Origin: Betaproteobacteria bacterium
GTDB taxonomy: Bacteria; Pseudomonadota; Gammaproteobacteria; Burkholderiales; Burkholderiaceae_C
NCBI GenBank assembly: GCA_947453725.1
Contig: CANGHH010000004.1
Span: 248,001 to 312,000, forward strand
Length of the DNA: 64,000 nt
Direction: 5' to 3'
The stretch's first letter is position 1; every line of letters starts with the position of its first letter. The notes under the pieces were generated by a model, which had not been told where the DNA came from, searched no databases, and saw only the letters and a program-made list of their open reading frames with translations. Below, piece by piece: positions 7,908-17,252 of this stretch. Position numbers and translations under genes: made by a program.

Positions 7908-9359
7908 TCACAGGCGCCGGGCGAGCAGCGGAATCTGGCCTGCGAGGACTCGCAATTCGGCACTGAACGGGTGGCTCAAGCGGATCACCGTATACGGCCA
8001 GACCACGATCAGCAGCAAGCCCGAAAGCGGCACGGTCACCCACGCGGGCAGCACCAGCGCCAGCGAGACCAGTTTCACCGCCAGACACAGTGCCAGGCAA
8101 ACCGCACCGAGGATCAGGCTGCGGACCTGCCCGCCCATCAATTCGAGCAAGCCGATGCCCAGATAACGGCGCGTGACAAATCCCCACGCACCCAGCGCGA
8201 GGATGTCGGCCACGGTCAACCAGATGACGAAGTGCGGCAGTTCGGTTGCGACGAAAGCCGCCAGGAACAAGACCCGCAGTGCGAGATTGGGCAAGACCGC
8301 GATGGCGCCGCTCAGCGGGCGGTCGATGGCCTGCAAGGCCGGCCCGATGATCGACAGCGGCGTGCGCGCCGCCGCCGCCAGACACATCCAGGGCACCAGT
8401 TCTGCGGCCGAATTCCAATTCGGACCGTACAGGACGCGGATGATCTCGCCAGCGAAGGTGCCGATCCAGATATACACCGGCCAGGACACACCCGTCAGCA
8501 ATTCCGCGGACTGTCGCACGACCTTCTTGAAGGTATCCGGACCGTCGTGAAAGGCACGCGACAAAACGGGCAGGGCATTGAAGCCCATGGTCGGTCCGAC
8601 GGCCTGCTGGAACAGCCCGGTGAGCCCATTGGCGCGGCTGAAGATGCCCACCTCGTGCGCGCCCATGTGCTTGCCGATGAGGGCTTCCGGCAGCGTCTGG
8701 TTGGCCATGTTGGCGATATTGCTGAGCAGCACACCGCCGCTGAAACGCAGCGGCTCGCCCCACCCGACCCATCGCAGGCGCAAGCGGAAGCCCTTGGGCA
8801 TCACCAGCCAGAAACCGATGATGTTGGCCAGCAGCAGCGCCGTGTTGGCCAGGGCCGGTGAACGCTCGCCGAAGTCGAACCAGGCCAACAGGAGCACCGT
8901 CACACCGAATGCGACGGTGCTGAATCCACTCACATAAGCCCCTTCCTTGGCGCGCAGATCGCGCACCAGCATGGCATTCATCACCGCACTGAACGGCACC
9001 AGCAGAAAATTGAAGGTCAGGATTTCCAGCACCGGCACGATGGCCGGCTCGGCGAAGTAGCGGGCAATCGCATGGCGCCCGAACCACAGCGAGGCGGCCA
9101 TCACCCAGGACATCGTGACCGTGATGCCGAGCACGGAAGCGATATCGTCGCCCGACAAGTCCTTCTTGCGAATCAGGTAGGGGTTGGAGCCGAGGTCGCG
9201 AAAGATCGAAGCGACGTTGATGGCGATCACGCTGAGCGAAAAGATGCCGATCTGCCTGGGCGTCAGCAGCCGCGCCAGCACCAGGGAAATGAAGAAGAAC
9301 GCCATGGTGTTGGCATTGCTGGCGGCGAAAGAGATCCAGAGCGATCGGCGAACTTGCAT
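7908..9359 (-). CDS. Polysaccharide flippase (Wzx/RfbX-like, MOP superfamily)
   Basis: 483-aa integral membrane protein with roughly 12-14 hydrophobic segments. It starts VRRSLWISFAASNANTMAFF and contains ARLLTPRQIGIFSL, the usual N-terminal pattern of O-antigen/teichuronic-acid flippases. It would move lipid-linked repeat units across the inner membrane before polymerisation by a Wzy/ligase-type protein, encoded just upstream. ATG 9357-9359. It lies 96 nt after the O-ligase stop and 61 nt before the next gene. Confidence 0.88.
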   Translation of the reverse strand: MQVRRSLWISFAASNANTMAFFFISLVLARLLTPRQIGIFSLSVIAINVASIFRDLGSNPYLIRKKDLSGDDIASVLGITVTMSWVMAASLWFGRHAIARYFAEPAIVPVLEILTFNFLLVPFSAVMNAMLVRDLRAKEGAYVSGFSTVAFGVTVLLLAWFDFGERSPALANTALLLANIIGFWLVMPKGFRLRLRWVGWGEPLRFSGGVLLSNIANMANQTLPEALIGKHMGAHEVGIFSRANGLTGLFQQAVGPTMGFNALPVLSRAFHDGPDTFKKVVRQSAELLTGVSWPVYIWIGTFAGEIIRVLYGPNWNSAAELVPWMCLAAAARTPLSIIGPALQAIDRPLSGAIAVLPNLALRVLFLAAFVATELPHFVIWLTVADILALGAWGFVTRRYLGIGLLELMGGQVRSLILGAVCLALCLAVKLVSLALVLPAWVTVPLSGLLLIVVWPYTVIRLSHPFSAELRVLAGQIPLLARRL

Positions 9360-9455
9360 GGGTCTAGGGCTTGCTCATTCAGGTTCGCGCATCGGGTGCA
9401 GGGCGATCGGCTCGCCACGGCATCGAAGTGCCGGCCCGTGGCGAGACCAGGTGGG

Positions 9456-10781
9456 TCATCGGTAGGCCGGGCCGGTCGCACGACCGGTGGGCCCCGGGTC
9501 GCTGTGCCCATCGGTCGGCAGTGGCGCAGCGGGCGGTGCGGCGGCCTCGCCTTGCAGTTGCTGGTTGGCCAGCCACAACCCCAGCGCAGCCATCGCCATC
9601 ACGTTGTAGGGCAGATCGAACAAGGCCAGGCTCAGGAAGGCGCCCGTGACGGCGAAGCCGACCATGCTGACCTGAACCATGGCGCCCAGGTCCGCGGCCC
9701 ACTTCAGGGTCGGGTTCTGCTTGCCCAGGCCGATGAGCTTCTGGGCGTTCCGCCAGGTCATCACGCCCAGGCTGAGGAAGAGGAACAAGCCGACCCAGCC
9801 GAACTCGCCCAGCATCTGGAAGTAGATGCTGTGCTCGACGAACAGCATTCGCGGGTTGGGCGCGTAGCGTTCGTAGACCCAGCCGATGTTGGTGCGGAAA
9901 CCACCGCCCATCAGATTGTCGTTGGCGATATGGAAAGCCGCCCACCACGAGTTGATGCGGCCTTGAGACGAGGCGTCGGCCTCGTAGTCGTTGATGGTGT
10001 TCATGCGCGCCCAGTACTCGGCTGGCATGGCCACCACGGCCAGCAGCGCACCCAGCCCGATGAGCACACCCCAGGTGAACTTCCTGCTGCTCTTCACCCA
10101 GAAATAGCCGACCATTGCCATCAGTCCCAGCAGCGCGCCGCGCGATTGCGAGCCCAATGCGGAAAGAGCGATCAGTGCCAGCGACACCCCCAAGGCGCGG
10201 CGTACCCATTTATTCGGACTTTGCAGCTGGAGGTAGCGCAGGAAGGGCAGGACCACGATCTCGGCCAGCGCCAGGGCGTTGTTTTCGGCCGTGAAGCCGC
10301 CCGGACCGAGCACCGTCGCACTGCCACCGCTCAGGATCGAGGCCACACCGCCCTTGACGCCGTAGTAACCGATGGACACCACATTGGCCCAGATGAAGAC
10401 TTCCAGCTTCTTCCGGTTGTCGATCAGGGCCACGCTGATGATCAGCATCAAGGCGATCTTGATCGTGCGGTCCCAGAGGTCGTAGCAGGCCTCGGGCATG
10501 AAGGAGAACGGCACGCCGGCCGTCATCCAGGCCGTCAGCACGGCGTAGACGATGATCACGCCGTGGCGGAAGGGGTTGGACCAGGCTTGGTTGGCGGCCA
10601 GGCCGACCATCGTGCAGATCGCGACGGCCATGCTGACCTGCCAATTCGCCGACGCATAACCGAAATAGATGTGCGGGCTGCCCAGGCTGACCACCGTCCA
10701 CATGATGGCGCCTATCCACGGCCGGCGCAGGGTCCAGACGCAGCCGATGGTCATCAGGATCAGGATCAACAGATCACGCAT
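9456..10781 (-). CDS. Exosortase A-associated O-glycosylation ligase / O-antigen ligase family
   Basis: 441-aa membrane protein. The N-terminus RDLLILILMTIGCVWTLRRP with SLGSPHIYFG matches the putative O-glycosylation ligase type linked to exosortase A loci (TIGR03097-like). A Wzy_C/O-antigen-ligase loop follows around LGSQSRGALLG and NTINDYEADASSQGRI. It probably transfers or polymerises lipid-linked glycan in the periplasm. The start is ATG 10781, with AGGAG nine bases upstream on the coding strand; this is better supported than the MALQEFVA start at 10805. It overlaps the upstream GT4 end by eight bases. Confidence 0.87.
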   Translation of the reverse strand: MRDLLILILMTIGCVWTLRRPWIGAIMWTVVSLGSPHIYFGYASANWQVSMAVAICTMVGLAANQAWSNPFRHGVIIVYAVLTAWMTAGVPFSFMPEACYDLWDRTIKIALMLIISVALIDNRKKLEVFIWANVVSIGYYGVKGGVASILSGGSATVLGPGGFTAENNALALAEIVVLPFLRYLQLQSPNKWVRRALGVSLALIALSALGSQSRGALLGLMAMVGYFWVKSSRKFTWGVLIGLGALLAVVAMPAEYWARMNTINDYEADASSQGRINSWWAAFHIANDNLMGGGFRTNIGWVYERYAPNPRMLFVEHSIYFQMLGEFGWVGLFLFLSLGVMTWRNAQKLIGLGKQNPTLKWAADLGAMVQVSMVGFAVTGAFLSLALFDLPYNVMAMAALGLWLANQQLQGEAAAPPAAPLPTDGHSDPGPTGRATGPAYR

Positions 10782-12024
10782 GGCGACGAACTCCTGAAGG
10801 GCCATCGCCGACGCCGGCCTGGCGCCCTTCGGCCAGTTGCCGGAACAGGCGCGCCTGCGCCTGGCTGGTCTCGTCCCAGCTGTAGCCTTCGGCATAGGTG
10901 CGGACCGACTCGGGCGAGGGCCGCTGCGCGAGCAGGCGCCGCACACCGTGGGCCAGCGCCGGGCCCGAGCGCTCGTCGACCAGCACCCCGGCTTCCGGCC
11001 GGGCCACCACCTCGGGCGTGCCCCAGATCTTGGTGGCCACCACGGGCGTGCCGCAGGCCATGGCTTCCAGCAAGACATTGGCCCAGCCTTCGCGGCTGGA
11101 GGCCAGCACCAGCAGGTCGGCGGCACTGTACCAATGCGGCAGGTCGGTTTGCGGCACGGCCCCGGTCAGCGTGAGGCGTTCGGCCACGCCCAGCCGTTCG
11201 GCCAAGGCCTGCAGGGCGGCGCGCTCGGGCCCTTCGCCGATGATGACCAGCCGCGCCTGCGGGTGGCTGGCCGCCAGCGCGGCCAGGGCCTCGATGACCA
11301 GGTGGTGGCCCTTGCGCTCGATCAGATGCCCAACCGACAGGAGCAGCGGGCCTTCACCCGCCTGCAGACCCGCGCGCAAGCGCAGACCGCTGTCGGGCTG
11401 CCGCGTGAAGCGCGCCAGATCGACGCCGTTGCGCAGGACGTGCAGCTTGCGGTCGTCGATGCGCCAAGCCCGCAACACGTCAACCAGCGCACCGCAGACG
11501 CCGATGGAGGCCTCGGCGCGCCGGGCCGCCCACTGCATCATGCGGCGCGGCAGGCGGTACTGCGCGATGAGGTTGAGGTCGGTGCCACGCGCCGTGATGG
11601 CCAGCGGCTTGCCGAAATGGCGCGCCAGCCAGGCCGCCGCCACGCCGTCCGGGTAGTAGTAGTGGGCGTCGATGACGTCGAAGTCATAGCCCTCGCGGAT
11701 CAGCCGCCGGATGGGGCGGATCGACGCCAGGGCCAGCAGCCACGGCGCCAGCGTCATGCCGATCTTGGGGATCACCAGGTAGCGCGGATGGCGCACCGCG
11801 ATGCCGTGGCGCGTCTCTTCCAGCGGCGTGGCCGCCATCTGCGCCTTCTCGCCGTGGCGCGGGTCGGTCGAGAAGAACCAGGGCACGGGGGCGAGCACGC
11901 GGACTTCGATCGCGTCGGTCTTCAGCAGTTCGCGCAGCCGCGTCTCGACGAAGATGCCGTTGCCCGGGCGCGTCGAACTGGGGTACAGCGTCGAGAAGAG
12001 CAACACGCGCAGCTTGGGCTTCAT
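10774..12024 (-). CDS. GT4 glycosyltransferase (EPS assembly)
   Basis: 416-aa GT-B enzyme. The N-terminal acceptor domain begins LRVLLFSTLYPSSTRPGNG, with FDVIDAHYYYPDG at about 110. The C-terminal donor domain has LLSVGHLIERKGHHLVIEAL and the E-x7-E motif region SSREGWANVLLEAMACGTP. ATG 12024 fits the family's start; the frame continues further upstream only as a shadow of the next gene. It is cytoplasmic and adds one sugar to the lipid-linked unit. It sits between another GT4 and the O-ligase in a tight operon. Confidence 0.9.
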   Translation of the reverse strand: MKPKLRVLLFSTLYPSSTRPGNGIFVETRLRELLKTDAIEVRVLAPVPWFFSTDPRHGEKAQMAATPLEETRHGIAVRHPRYLVIPKIGMTLAPWLLALASIRPIRRLIREGYDFDVIDAHYYYPDGVAAAWLARHFGKPLAITARGTDLNLIAQYRLPRRMMQWAARRAEASIGVCGALVDVLRAWRIDDRKLHVLRNGVDLARFTRQPDSGLRLRAGLQAGEGPLLLSVGHLIERKGHHLVIEALAALAASHPQARLVIIGEGPERAALQALAERLGVAERLTLTGAVPQTDLPHWYSAADLLVLASSREGWANVLLEAMACGTPVVATKIWGTPEVVARPEAGVLVDERSGPALAHGVRRLLAQRPSPESVRTYAEGYSWDETSQAQARLFRQLAEGRQAGVGDGPSGVRRHA

Positions 12025-12031
12025 CGCGACC

Positions 12032-13312
12032 TCACGCGCCAACAACCGGCACGGCGCGGCGCGCCGGGACGGCCCGGTGCACGTCCAGGCAGATCCGCTC
12101 GAAGGCCTCGGCCGCCACCCGGTGTCCGAACTGCGCTTCGACCACCTGCCGCGCAGCGCGCGACAGCGCCAGGCGCAACGGCCCTTCGCTGAACAGGCGC
12201 AGCACGGCATCGGCCAGGTCGGCGGCGGCATCAGCCAGCAGGTAATGCAGGCCTGGCGTGACGTCCAGGCCTTCGATGCCGATGGCGGTGGACACCACCG
12301 GGCAACCCATGGCCATGCCTTCGAAAGCCTTCAGGCGGGTGCCGCCGCCGACGCGCAGCGGCATCACGAAGACCTGGGCCGGGCGGACATGCTCGCGCAC
12401 GTCGTCGACATAGCCGGTGAAGTGCACGCCGTCGAGGCCCTGGGCTGCGCGCAGCAGCGCCGCGGGTGGGTTGCGGCCGATCACGACGAAGCGGGCGTCG
12501 GGCTGTCGCGCCAGCACCAGCGGCCAGACCTCGCCGAGGAAGAAGCGCACGCCGTCGATGTTGGCGGCCGAGTCCATCGATGCGGTGAACACCGCCGTCG
12601 GCGCTTGCCCGGCGCCGGGCCCGGCGGGCGCCGTCCAGCTGAAGAAGTCCAGGTCGACACCGGTCGGGATGACGCGCGGCGCGGCGATGCCATAGGCCTT
12701 CGTGAATTCGCGGCCGTCGCGTTCGGAAACCGCGATCACACCGTCGAAGGCGCGCAGCGCCGCCGCTTCGAAGCGCCGCATCTTGGCGGCCTGCGAAGCC
12801 CAGACGCGCGGCAGCAGCGCGCCGGCGGCCTGCTGCGCATGGCGTTCCAGGATTTCGGCCTCGACGTTGTGCGTGAAGCAGATCTCGGCCGCCGGCGGAC
12901 CGGTCCGCCGGCGCGCGGGCCGCAGCACCGCGGCGTGCACGAAGTCGTAGACCACCACGTCGAAGGCGGTCTGGTCCAGCACCTGCTGCACCCGCTGGCG
13001 CGCGGCGCGGCTGTCGTCGTGGGCCACATTCGCCGGACGCGCATCCAGCAGTTCCACGACACGCATCCAGCGCGGCAGGGGCTGCGCAGCGGGCCAGGGC
13101 ACGAAGTGGTCGCACAGGGCCTGGAGCTCGGCGCCAAACTGGACCTGCTGCGCGGGCGTGGCCGGCATCAGCAGCGTGATCTCGAACCGGCCGCCCCGCA
13201 TGCCACGCAGGATGTTGCCGCTGCGTATCTTGCCGCCAGCATCGGCCGGCAGCAGGAAGATCGTCGAGATGAAGGCCAGCTTCAAGCGCGGGCCCGTGTC
13301 GGCGGTCGTCAC
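12032..13312 (-). CDS. GT4 glycosyltransferase
   Basis: 426-aa GT-B glycosyltransferase. The N-terminus is KLAFISTIFLLPADAGGKI; mid-protein FTHNVEAEILERHA and VIAVSERDG; donor site VIPTGVDLDFF and VGGGTRLKAFEGMAMGCP. The layout is similar to the stp1-type enzyme at 3662 (both have the GVDxDFF/YF and final G-T-x-x-K-x-x-E pattern), so they may be distant paralogues. The GTG start at 13312 forms a GTGA overlap with the algD stop, indicating coupled translation. The sugar is unknown. Confidence 0.88.
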   Translation of the reverse strand: MTTADTGPRLKLAFISTIFLLPADAGGKIRSGNILRGMRGGRFEITLLMPATPAQQVQFGAELQALCDHFVPWPAAQPLPRWMRVVELLDARPANVAHDDSRAARQRVQQVLDQTAFDVVVYDFVHAAVLRPARRRTGPPAAEICFTHNVEAEILERHAQQAAGALLPRVWASQAAKMRRFEAAALRAFDGVIAVSERDGREFTKAYGIAAPRVIPTGVDLDFFSWTAPAGPGAGQAPTAVFTASMDSAANIDGVRFFLGEVWPLVLARQPDARFVVIGRNPPAALLRAAQGLDGVHFTGYVDDVREHVRPAQVFVMPLRVGGGTRLKAFEGMAMGCPVVSTAIGIEGLDVTPGLHYLLADAAADLADAVLRLFSEGPLRLALSRAARQVVEAQFGHRVAAEAFERICLDVHRAVPARRAVPVVGA

Positions 13313-14622
13313 CAGCAGATACCTTCGTAAGCGGCACTGGCCCCTTGCAGGTCGGCGTAGCCGGCCAGGTCGACGATGCGACGGCCTGCCGCCGCCGCCA
13401 CGATGGCACGTCGCGCAGCGGCGTCGGCGTGGCCGATGACGATGATCTCGGCGCCTTCGAGCGCGGCGTCGGGCTGGTCGCGCAGCAAGCGCTCGAGGTG
13501 CGGGATCTCGCGGTCGATGAACTCGCGGTTCTTGCCCAGCAGGCGGCTGACCTTGACGCTGTTGTCGTAGATCGCCAGCTCGAAGCCCTTGCCCATCAGC
13601 TTCTCGGCCAGTGCCACCAGCGGCGAATCGCGCATGTCGTCGGTGCCCGGCTTGAAGGCCAGACCGAACAGCGCCACGGGCTTGCGACCGTCGCGGGCGA
13701 TCAGTTCGTAGGCGCGGTCGATGTGGGCCCCATTGCTGCCCAGCAGACCGGCCAGCGCCGGTATCGCCACGTTGTGCAGCTGCGCCAGCGTGATGAAGCC
13801 CTTGACTTCCTTGGGCAGGCAGCTGCCGCCGAAAGCGAAGCCCGGGCGCATGTAGGCGGCGGAGATGTTCAGCTGCGTGTCCTGGCAGAAGATCTTCAGC
13901 ACCTCGCGCGAGTCCAGGCCGCAGGCCTTCAGCACCGAGCCGCTTTCATTCGCGAAGACGATCTTCAGTGCGTGGAAGACATTGCACAGGTACTTCACCG
14001 ATTCGGCCACCCGGCAGTTGGTGCGCACGAAGGCACCCGGCAGGCCGGCGTAAAGCTGCTCCATCACGGCATAGCCGTGCTCGTCGATGCTGCCGATGAC
14101 GGTCTGCGGCGGCTGGTAGAAGTCCTTCACCGACGAACCCTCGCGCAGGAATTCGGGGTTGAAGACCAGCGACAGGCGGTCGCCCACCCGGCGGCCGGCG
14201 GCGGCTTCCAGCAGCGGCTGGATGCGTTCTTCCGTGGTACCGGGCGGCACCGTGCTGCGGAGCACGATGGTGTGGTGGCCGGCCTTCTTCGCGATCGCTC
14301 GGCCGATGGCGGTGATGACCTTGTCGACCGCCGTGAGGTCGGGTGTGAAGTCGGCGTTGGACGGCGTGGCCACCGAGATCAGCGAGACCTCGGACTGCGC
14401 GATCGCCAGGTCGAGGTCGAGCGTGGCACGCAGGCGGCACGCAGCCACGCCGGCGGCCATCAGTTCTTCGATGCCCTCTTCCACCACCGGCGATTCGCCG
14501 CGCAGGACCATCTCCACCTTGGCAGGGTGGATGTCCACGCCGATGACGTCGTGGCCTCGATCGGCCAGGCAGGCGCAGGAAACGGCGCCCACATAGCCCA
14601 GTCCAAAAACGGAAACCTTCAA
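13309..14622 (-). CDS. algD: GDP-mannose 6-dehydrogenase
   Basis: 437-aa UDP/GDP-sugar dehydrogenase. The Rossmann motif is GLGYVGAVSCACLA (7-20), the middle domain has VFNPEFLREG, and the catalytic cysteine motif FAFGGSCLPKE places Cys at 268, the position known for Pseudomonas AlgD. It oxidises GDP-mannose to GDP-mannuronate with two NAD+. The start is TTG 14622, preceded by GGAGG six bases upstream (14633-14629); an ATG at 14627 would hit a stop after one codon. It supplies a uronic acid for the EPS and is coupled to the downstream GT4. Confidence 0.93.
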   Translation of the reverse strand: MKVSVFGLGYVGAVSCACLADRGHDVIGVDIHPAKVEMVLRGESPVVEEGIEELMAAGVAACRLRATLDLDLAIAQSEVSLISVATPSNADFTPDLTAVDKVITAIGRAIAKKAGHHTIVLRSTVPPGTTEERIQPLLEAAAGRRVGDRLSLVFNPEFLREGSSVKDFYQPPQTVIGSIDEHGYAVMEQLYAGLPGAFVRTNCRVAESVKYLCNVFHALKIVFANESGSVLKACGLDSREVLKIFCQDTQLNISAAYMRPGFAFGGSCLPKEVKGFITLAQLHNVAIPALAGLLGSNGAHIDRAYELIARDGRKPVALFGLAFKPGTDDMRDSPLVALAEKLMGKGFELAIYDNSVKVSRLLGKNREFIDREIPHLERLLRDQPDAALEGAEIIVIGHADAAARRAIVAAAAGRRIVDLAGYADLQGASAAYEGICW

Positions 14623-14628
14623 AGCATT

Positions 14629-14633
14629 CCTCC
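14629..14633 (-). promoter_or_regulatory. Strong ribosome binding site deciding a TTG start for algD
   Basis: On the minus strand GGAGG (14633-14629) stands six bases before TTG 14622. The only nearby ATG (14627-14625) is immediately followed by CTT TGA and cannot start the gene, so the Shine-Dalgarno sequence supports the TTG start. Confidence 0.7.
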
Positions 14634-14707
14634 GGTACGTCAGATGTCTTATCGGCAGACCGCCGCATCGGCACAGGGCGGTGCGGGAGGGCCGGAGCGG
14701 TCGCCTG

Positions 14708-16681
14708 TCACGCCGCGGCCGGCATGGCGTCCTGTGGCCGGCCGGCAGGGGCGGGCGATGGGCTGTCGCCTGCTGCCCGCCGCAGGAAGGCGTCGAACAT
14801 GGTCAGGCTCCACAAGGGTATCGAGTGGTCATGACTGCAGGCTTGGTGCTGGTCAAGAAGTTCACGCACCACGGCGGCATCGAGGTAACCGCTTTGCGCC
14901 AGTGCGCCGTCCTGCAAGGCGCTGCGCACGCGTTCTTTCAGCGGGCCACGGAACCAGCGCGCCAGCGGCACGGAGAAGCCCATCTTCGGGCGGTACAGCA
15001 CCTCATGCGGCAGCAGCGGCTCCATGGCCTTCTTCAGCAGGGCCTTGCCGTTGCCACCGCGCAGCTTCCAGGCCGAAGGCAGGGTGGCCGCCCACTCGAC
15101 CAGTTCGTGGTCCATCAGCGGCTCGCGCACTTCCAGCGAATGGGCCATGCTGGCGCGGTCGACCTTGGTGTTGATGTCGCCGACCAGGTAGGTGTGCAGG
15201 TCCAGGTACTGGACCAGCGACAGCGGGTCGTCGGTGTCGGCCCGGCTGGCATGGTCCTTGAAGACCTCCGACGCGCTGTAGCCGGCCAGCTCGGCCCGGA
15301 AACTGGCGCTGTACAGCCGGCTGCGCAGCGGTTCGCGGATGACCGACACGCTGTGGCAATAGGCCTCGACCGAGTCGCGCGCCATGCCCTGGAAGCTGGT
15401 CTTGGCGCGCAGCACCTGCGGCGCCCAATTGGCCTTCGGATACACCCGGCCCATGAAGTTGAACAGCGGCCGCCGCACGGCGGCCGGCAGCCGCGCCCGC
15501 ATGCGCTCTTCCATCAGGTGCAGGCGGTAGCGGCGGTAGCCACCGAAGGCCTCGTCGCCGCCATCGCCCGACAGCGCCACGGTGACATGCTTGCGCGCCA
15601 TCTCGCTGACCCGGTAGGTGGGGATGGCCGAGGGATCGGCGAAGGGCTCGTCGTAAAGCTGCGCCAGCGTGTCGATGAGGTCGAAATCGTCGCTGCCGAC
15701 GGTCTCGACATGGTGCCGGGTGCGGTAGCGGTCGGCGACCATCTGCGCAAAGGCGCTCTCGTTGTATGCCGGGTCGTCGAAGGCGATGGAACAGGTGTTG
15801 ACCGGCCCGCTGGACAAGCCGGCCATGGCCTGCACCACCGCACTGGAATCGACCCCGCCGGACAGGAAAGCGCCCAGTGGCACCTCGGCGACCATGCGCA
15901 GCGCGACCGACTCCTTCAGTCGCCGTACCAGTTCATCACCGGCCTCGGCTTCGCTGATGCGGCTGTCGAGGGTGAAGCGCAGGTCCCAGTAGCGCCTGGG
16001 CTCGGGGATGGGCTGACCGCGGCGGAAGGTCAGCGTGTGGCCCGGGCGCAGCTTCAGTGCGCCCTTGAAGATGGTGCGCGGCTCGGGCACGTAGCCGAGC
16101 GCGAAGTAGTCCTCCAGCGCCTGCGGGTCGATGTCACGCCGCAGTTCGTGGCCTGATCCTGGTTCAGCGGCGCGGTAGCCCAGCAGCGACTTCAGTTCAC
16201 TGCCGAAGAGCAGCAGGCCGTCGCCCAGCACGGCATAGTGCATGGGCTTGACGCCCAGGCGGTCGCGGGCCATGAACAAGGTCTGCCGGCGGCGGTCGAA
16301 CAGTGCAAAGGCGAACATGCCGCGGAAGCGCTGGACGCAGGCCTCGCCCCATGCTTCCCAGGCGTGGACGATGACCTCGCTGTCGCTCCGGGTCTTGAAC
16401 TGGTGGCCGGCGGCTTTCAGCTCGGCCATCAGCGCGCGGTAGTTGTAGATCTCGCCGTTGAAGACCAGCCAGACGGTCCCGTCTTCGTTGCACAGTGGCT
16501 GCTGGCCGGTGGCGATGTCGATGACCGACAGCCGGCGGTGGCCCAGACCCAGACCGGCTTCGGTGTGCAGGCTGCTTTCGTCGGGTCCGCGATGGGCCTG
16601 CGCATCGTTCATGCGGTGCAGCACCGCCTCGCTGATCGAGCGCTGGCCTCGGGTGTCGAAGATGCCGGTGATGCCGCACAT
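14708..16681 (-). CDS. XrtA-associated asparagine synthase-like amidotransferase
   Basis: 657-aa class II glutamine amidotransferase plus asparagine-synthase domain. Met is followed by the nucleophile Cys2 (MCGITGIFDTRG), then RGPDESS and LVFNGEIYN in the glutaminase half. The PP-loop SGGVDSSAVVQAM starts the ATP-using half. It matches the exosortase A system amidotransferase type (TIGR03108-like), thought to amidate a sugar acid or other EPS component. That fits algD directly downstream (85-nt gap). ATG 16681 puts Cys at position 2, as required; longer frames would hide it. Confidence 0.92.
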   Translation of the reverse strand: MCGITGIFDTRGQRSISEAVLHRMNDAQAHRGPDESSLHTEAGLGLGHRRLSVIDIATGQQPLCNEDGTVWLVFNGEIYNYRALMAELKAAGHQFKTRSDSEVIVHAWEAWGEACVQRFRGMFAFALFDRRRQTLFMARDRLGVKPMHYAVLGDGLLLFGSELKSLLGYRAAEPGSGHELRRDIDPQALEDYFALGYVPEPRTIFKGALKLRPGHTLTFRRGQPIPEPRRYWDLRFTLDSRISEAEAGDELVRRLKESVALRMVAEVPLGAFLSGGVDSSAVVQAMAGLSSGPVNTCSIAFDDPAYNESAFAQMVADRYRTRHHVETVGSDDFDLIDTLAQLYDEPFADPSAIPTYRVSEMARKHVTVALSGDGGDEAFGGYRRYRLHLMEERMRARLPAAVRRPLFNFMGRVYPKANWAPQVLRAKTSFQGMARDSVEAYCHSVSVIREPLRSRLYSASFRAELAGYSASEVFKDHASRADTDDPLSLVQYLDLHTYLVGDINTKVDRASMAHSLEVREPLMDHELVEWAATLPSAWKLRGGNGKALLKKAMEPLLPHEVLYRPKMGFSVPLARWFRGPLKERVRSALQDGALAQSGYLDAAVVRELLDQHQACSHDHSIPLWSLTMFDAFLRRAAGDSPSPAPAGRPQDAMPAAA

Positions 16682-17252
16682 GGGTGATGGGGTTTCGGGG
16701 TCCAGCCTCGGCCATGCAACTCGCCGCATGCGCACGGAATTCGTATTCGACTGGATTGTGTTCCACCAGGCCGCTTGATCCGGCGCGGAAGCTAACGGCC
16801 AAGCAGTGGGCATGAACTAATACACGCGGCCGGTTTCACCTGACGCCCTGCGCCAGCGCGCGGCGCGCCAGCCTTCACCGCTTATACACCACCACTGCAG
16901 AGACCGCCCCCCGAGGTCTCGAGCCGCAGAGATTCAGGCCCGGTGTCGAGGCAGCCGGAAACAGCCTTCAGCGGACAGGCCATCATGGCCATGATCACAG
17001 GTCGAGGCCGTGACCCTAGGCGCCCTTGAGACCAGCCCCCCCAATTCAGCCGTGACCGCGTGTATGGACACTGTTGCATGCAATTTCGACGCAAGTGATA
17101 CTGGCCGAGGCTGGAATGCAGAATTCGCGTCACCACAACGCGATAACCAGCCGTTTTCGAGGTCATCGCCCGCACCGGCACAGCCGGACCCGGCATCAAG
17201 GCGCTGCCAGGCGCAACGCGTCTCAATTCAGCCTGAATGGAATCCCCAGCTG
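16682..17252. other. 571-nt divergent intergenic region
   Basis: This region lies between the minus-strand amidotransferase and the plus-strand GT-A-like gene, so it should hold both promoters. I see no convincing sigma-70 or sigma-54 element: a TGGACACTGTTGCA stretch near 17065 has its GG and GC two bases too close for sigma-54. A 114-codon minus frame (16882-17226) has no recognisable content. The plus frame of the next gene is open back to 17010, but that N-terminal extension is not shared by the decayed paralogue at 18190. Confidence 0.6.

Noticed and set aside
9072..11174. 700-codon plus-strand frame antisense to the flippase and O-ligase genes
   Set aside because: His/Gln/Arg-rich shadow composition typical of antisense frames in GC-rich DNA, with no domain signature.
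17063..17078. TGGACACTGTTGCA as a sigma-54 promoter
   Set aside because: GG and GC are only eight bases apart.
16882..17226. 114-codon minus-strand frame in the divergent gap
   Set aside because: No similarity, odd composition, and it would block the promoter region of two genes.
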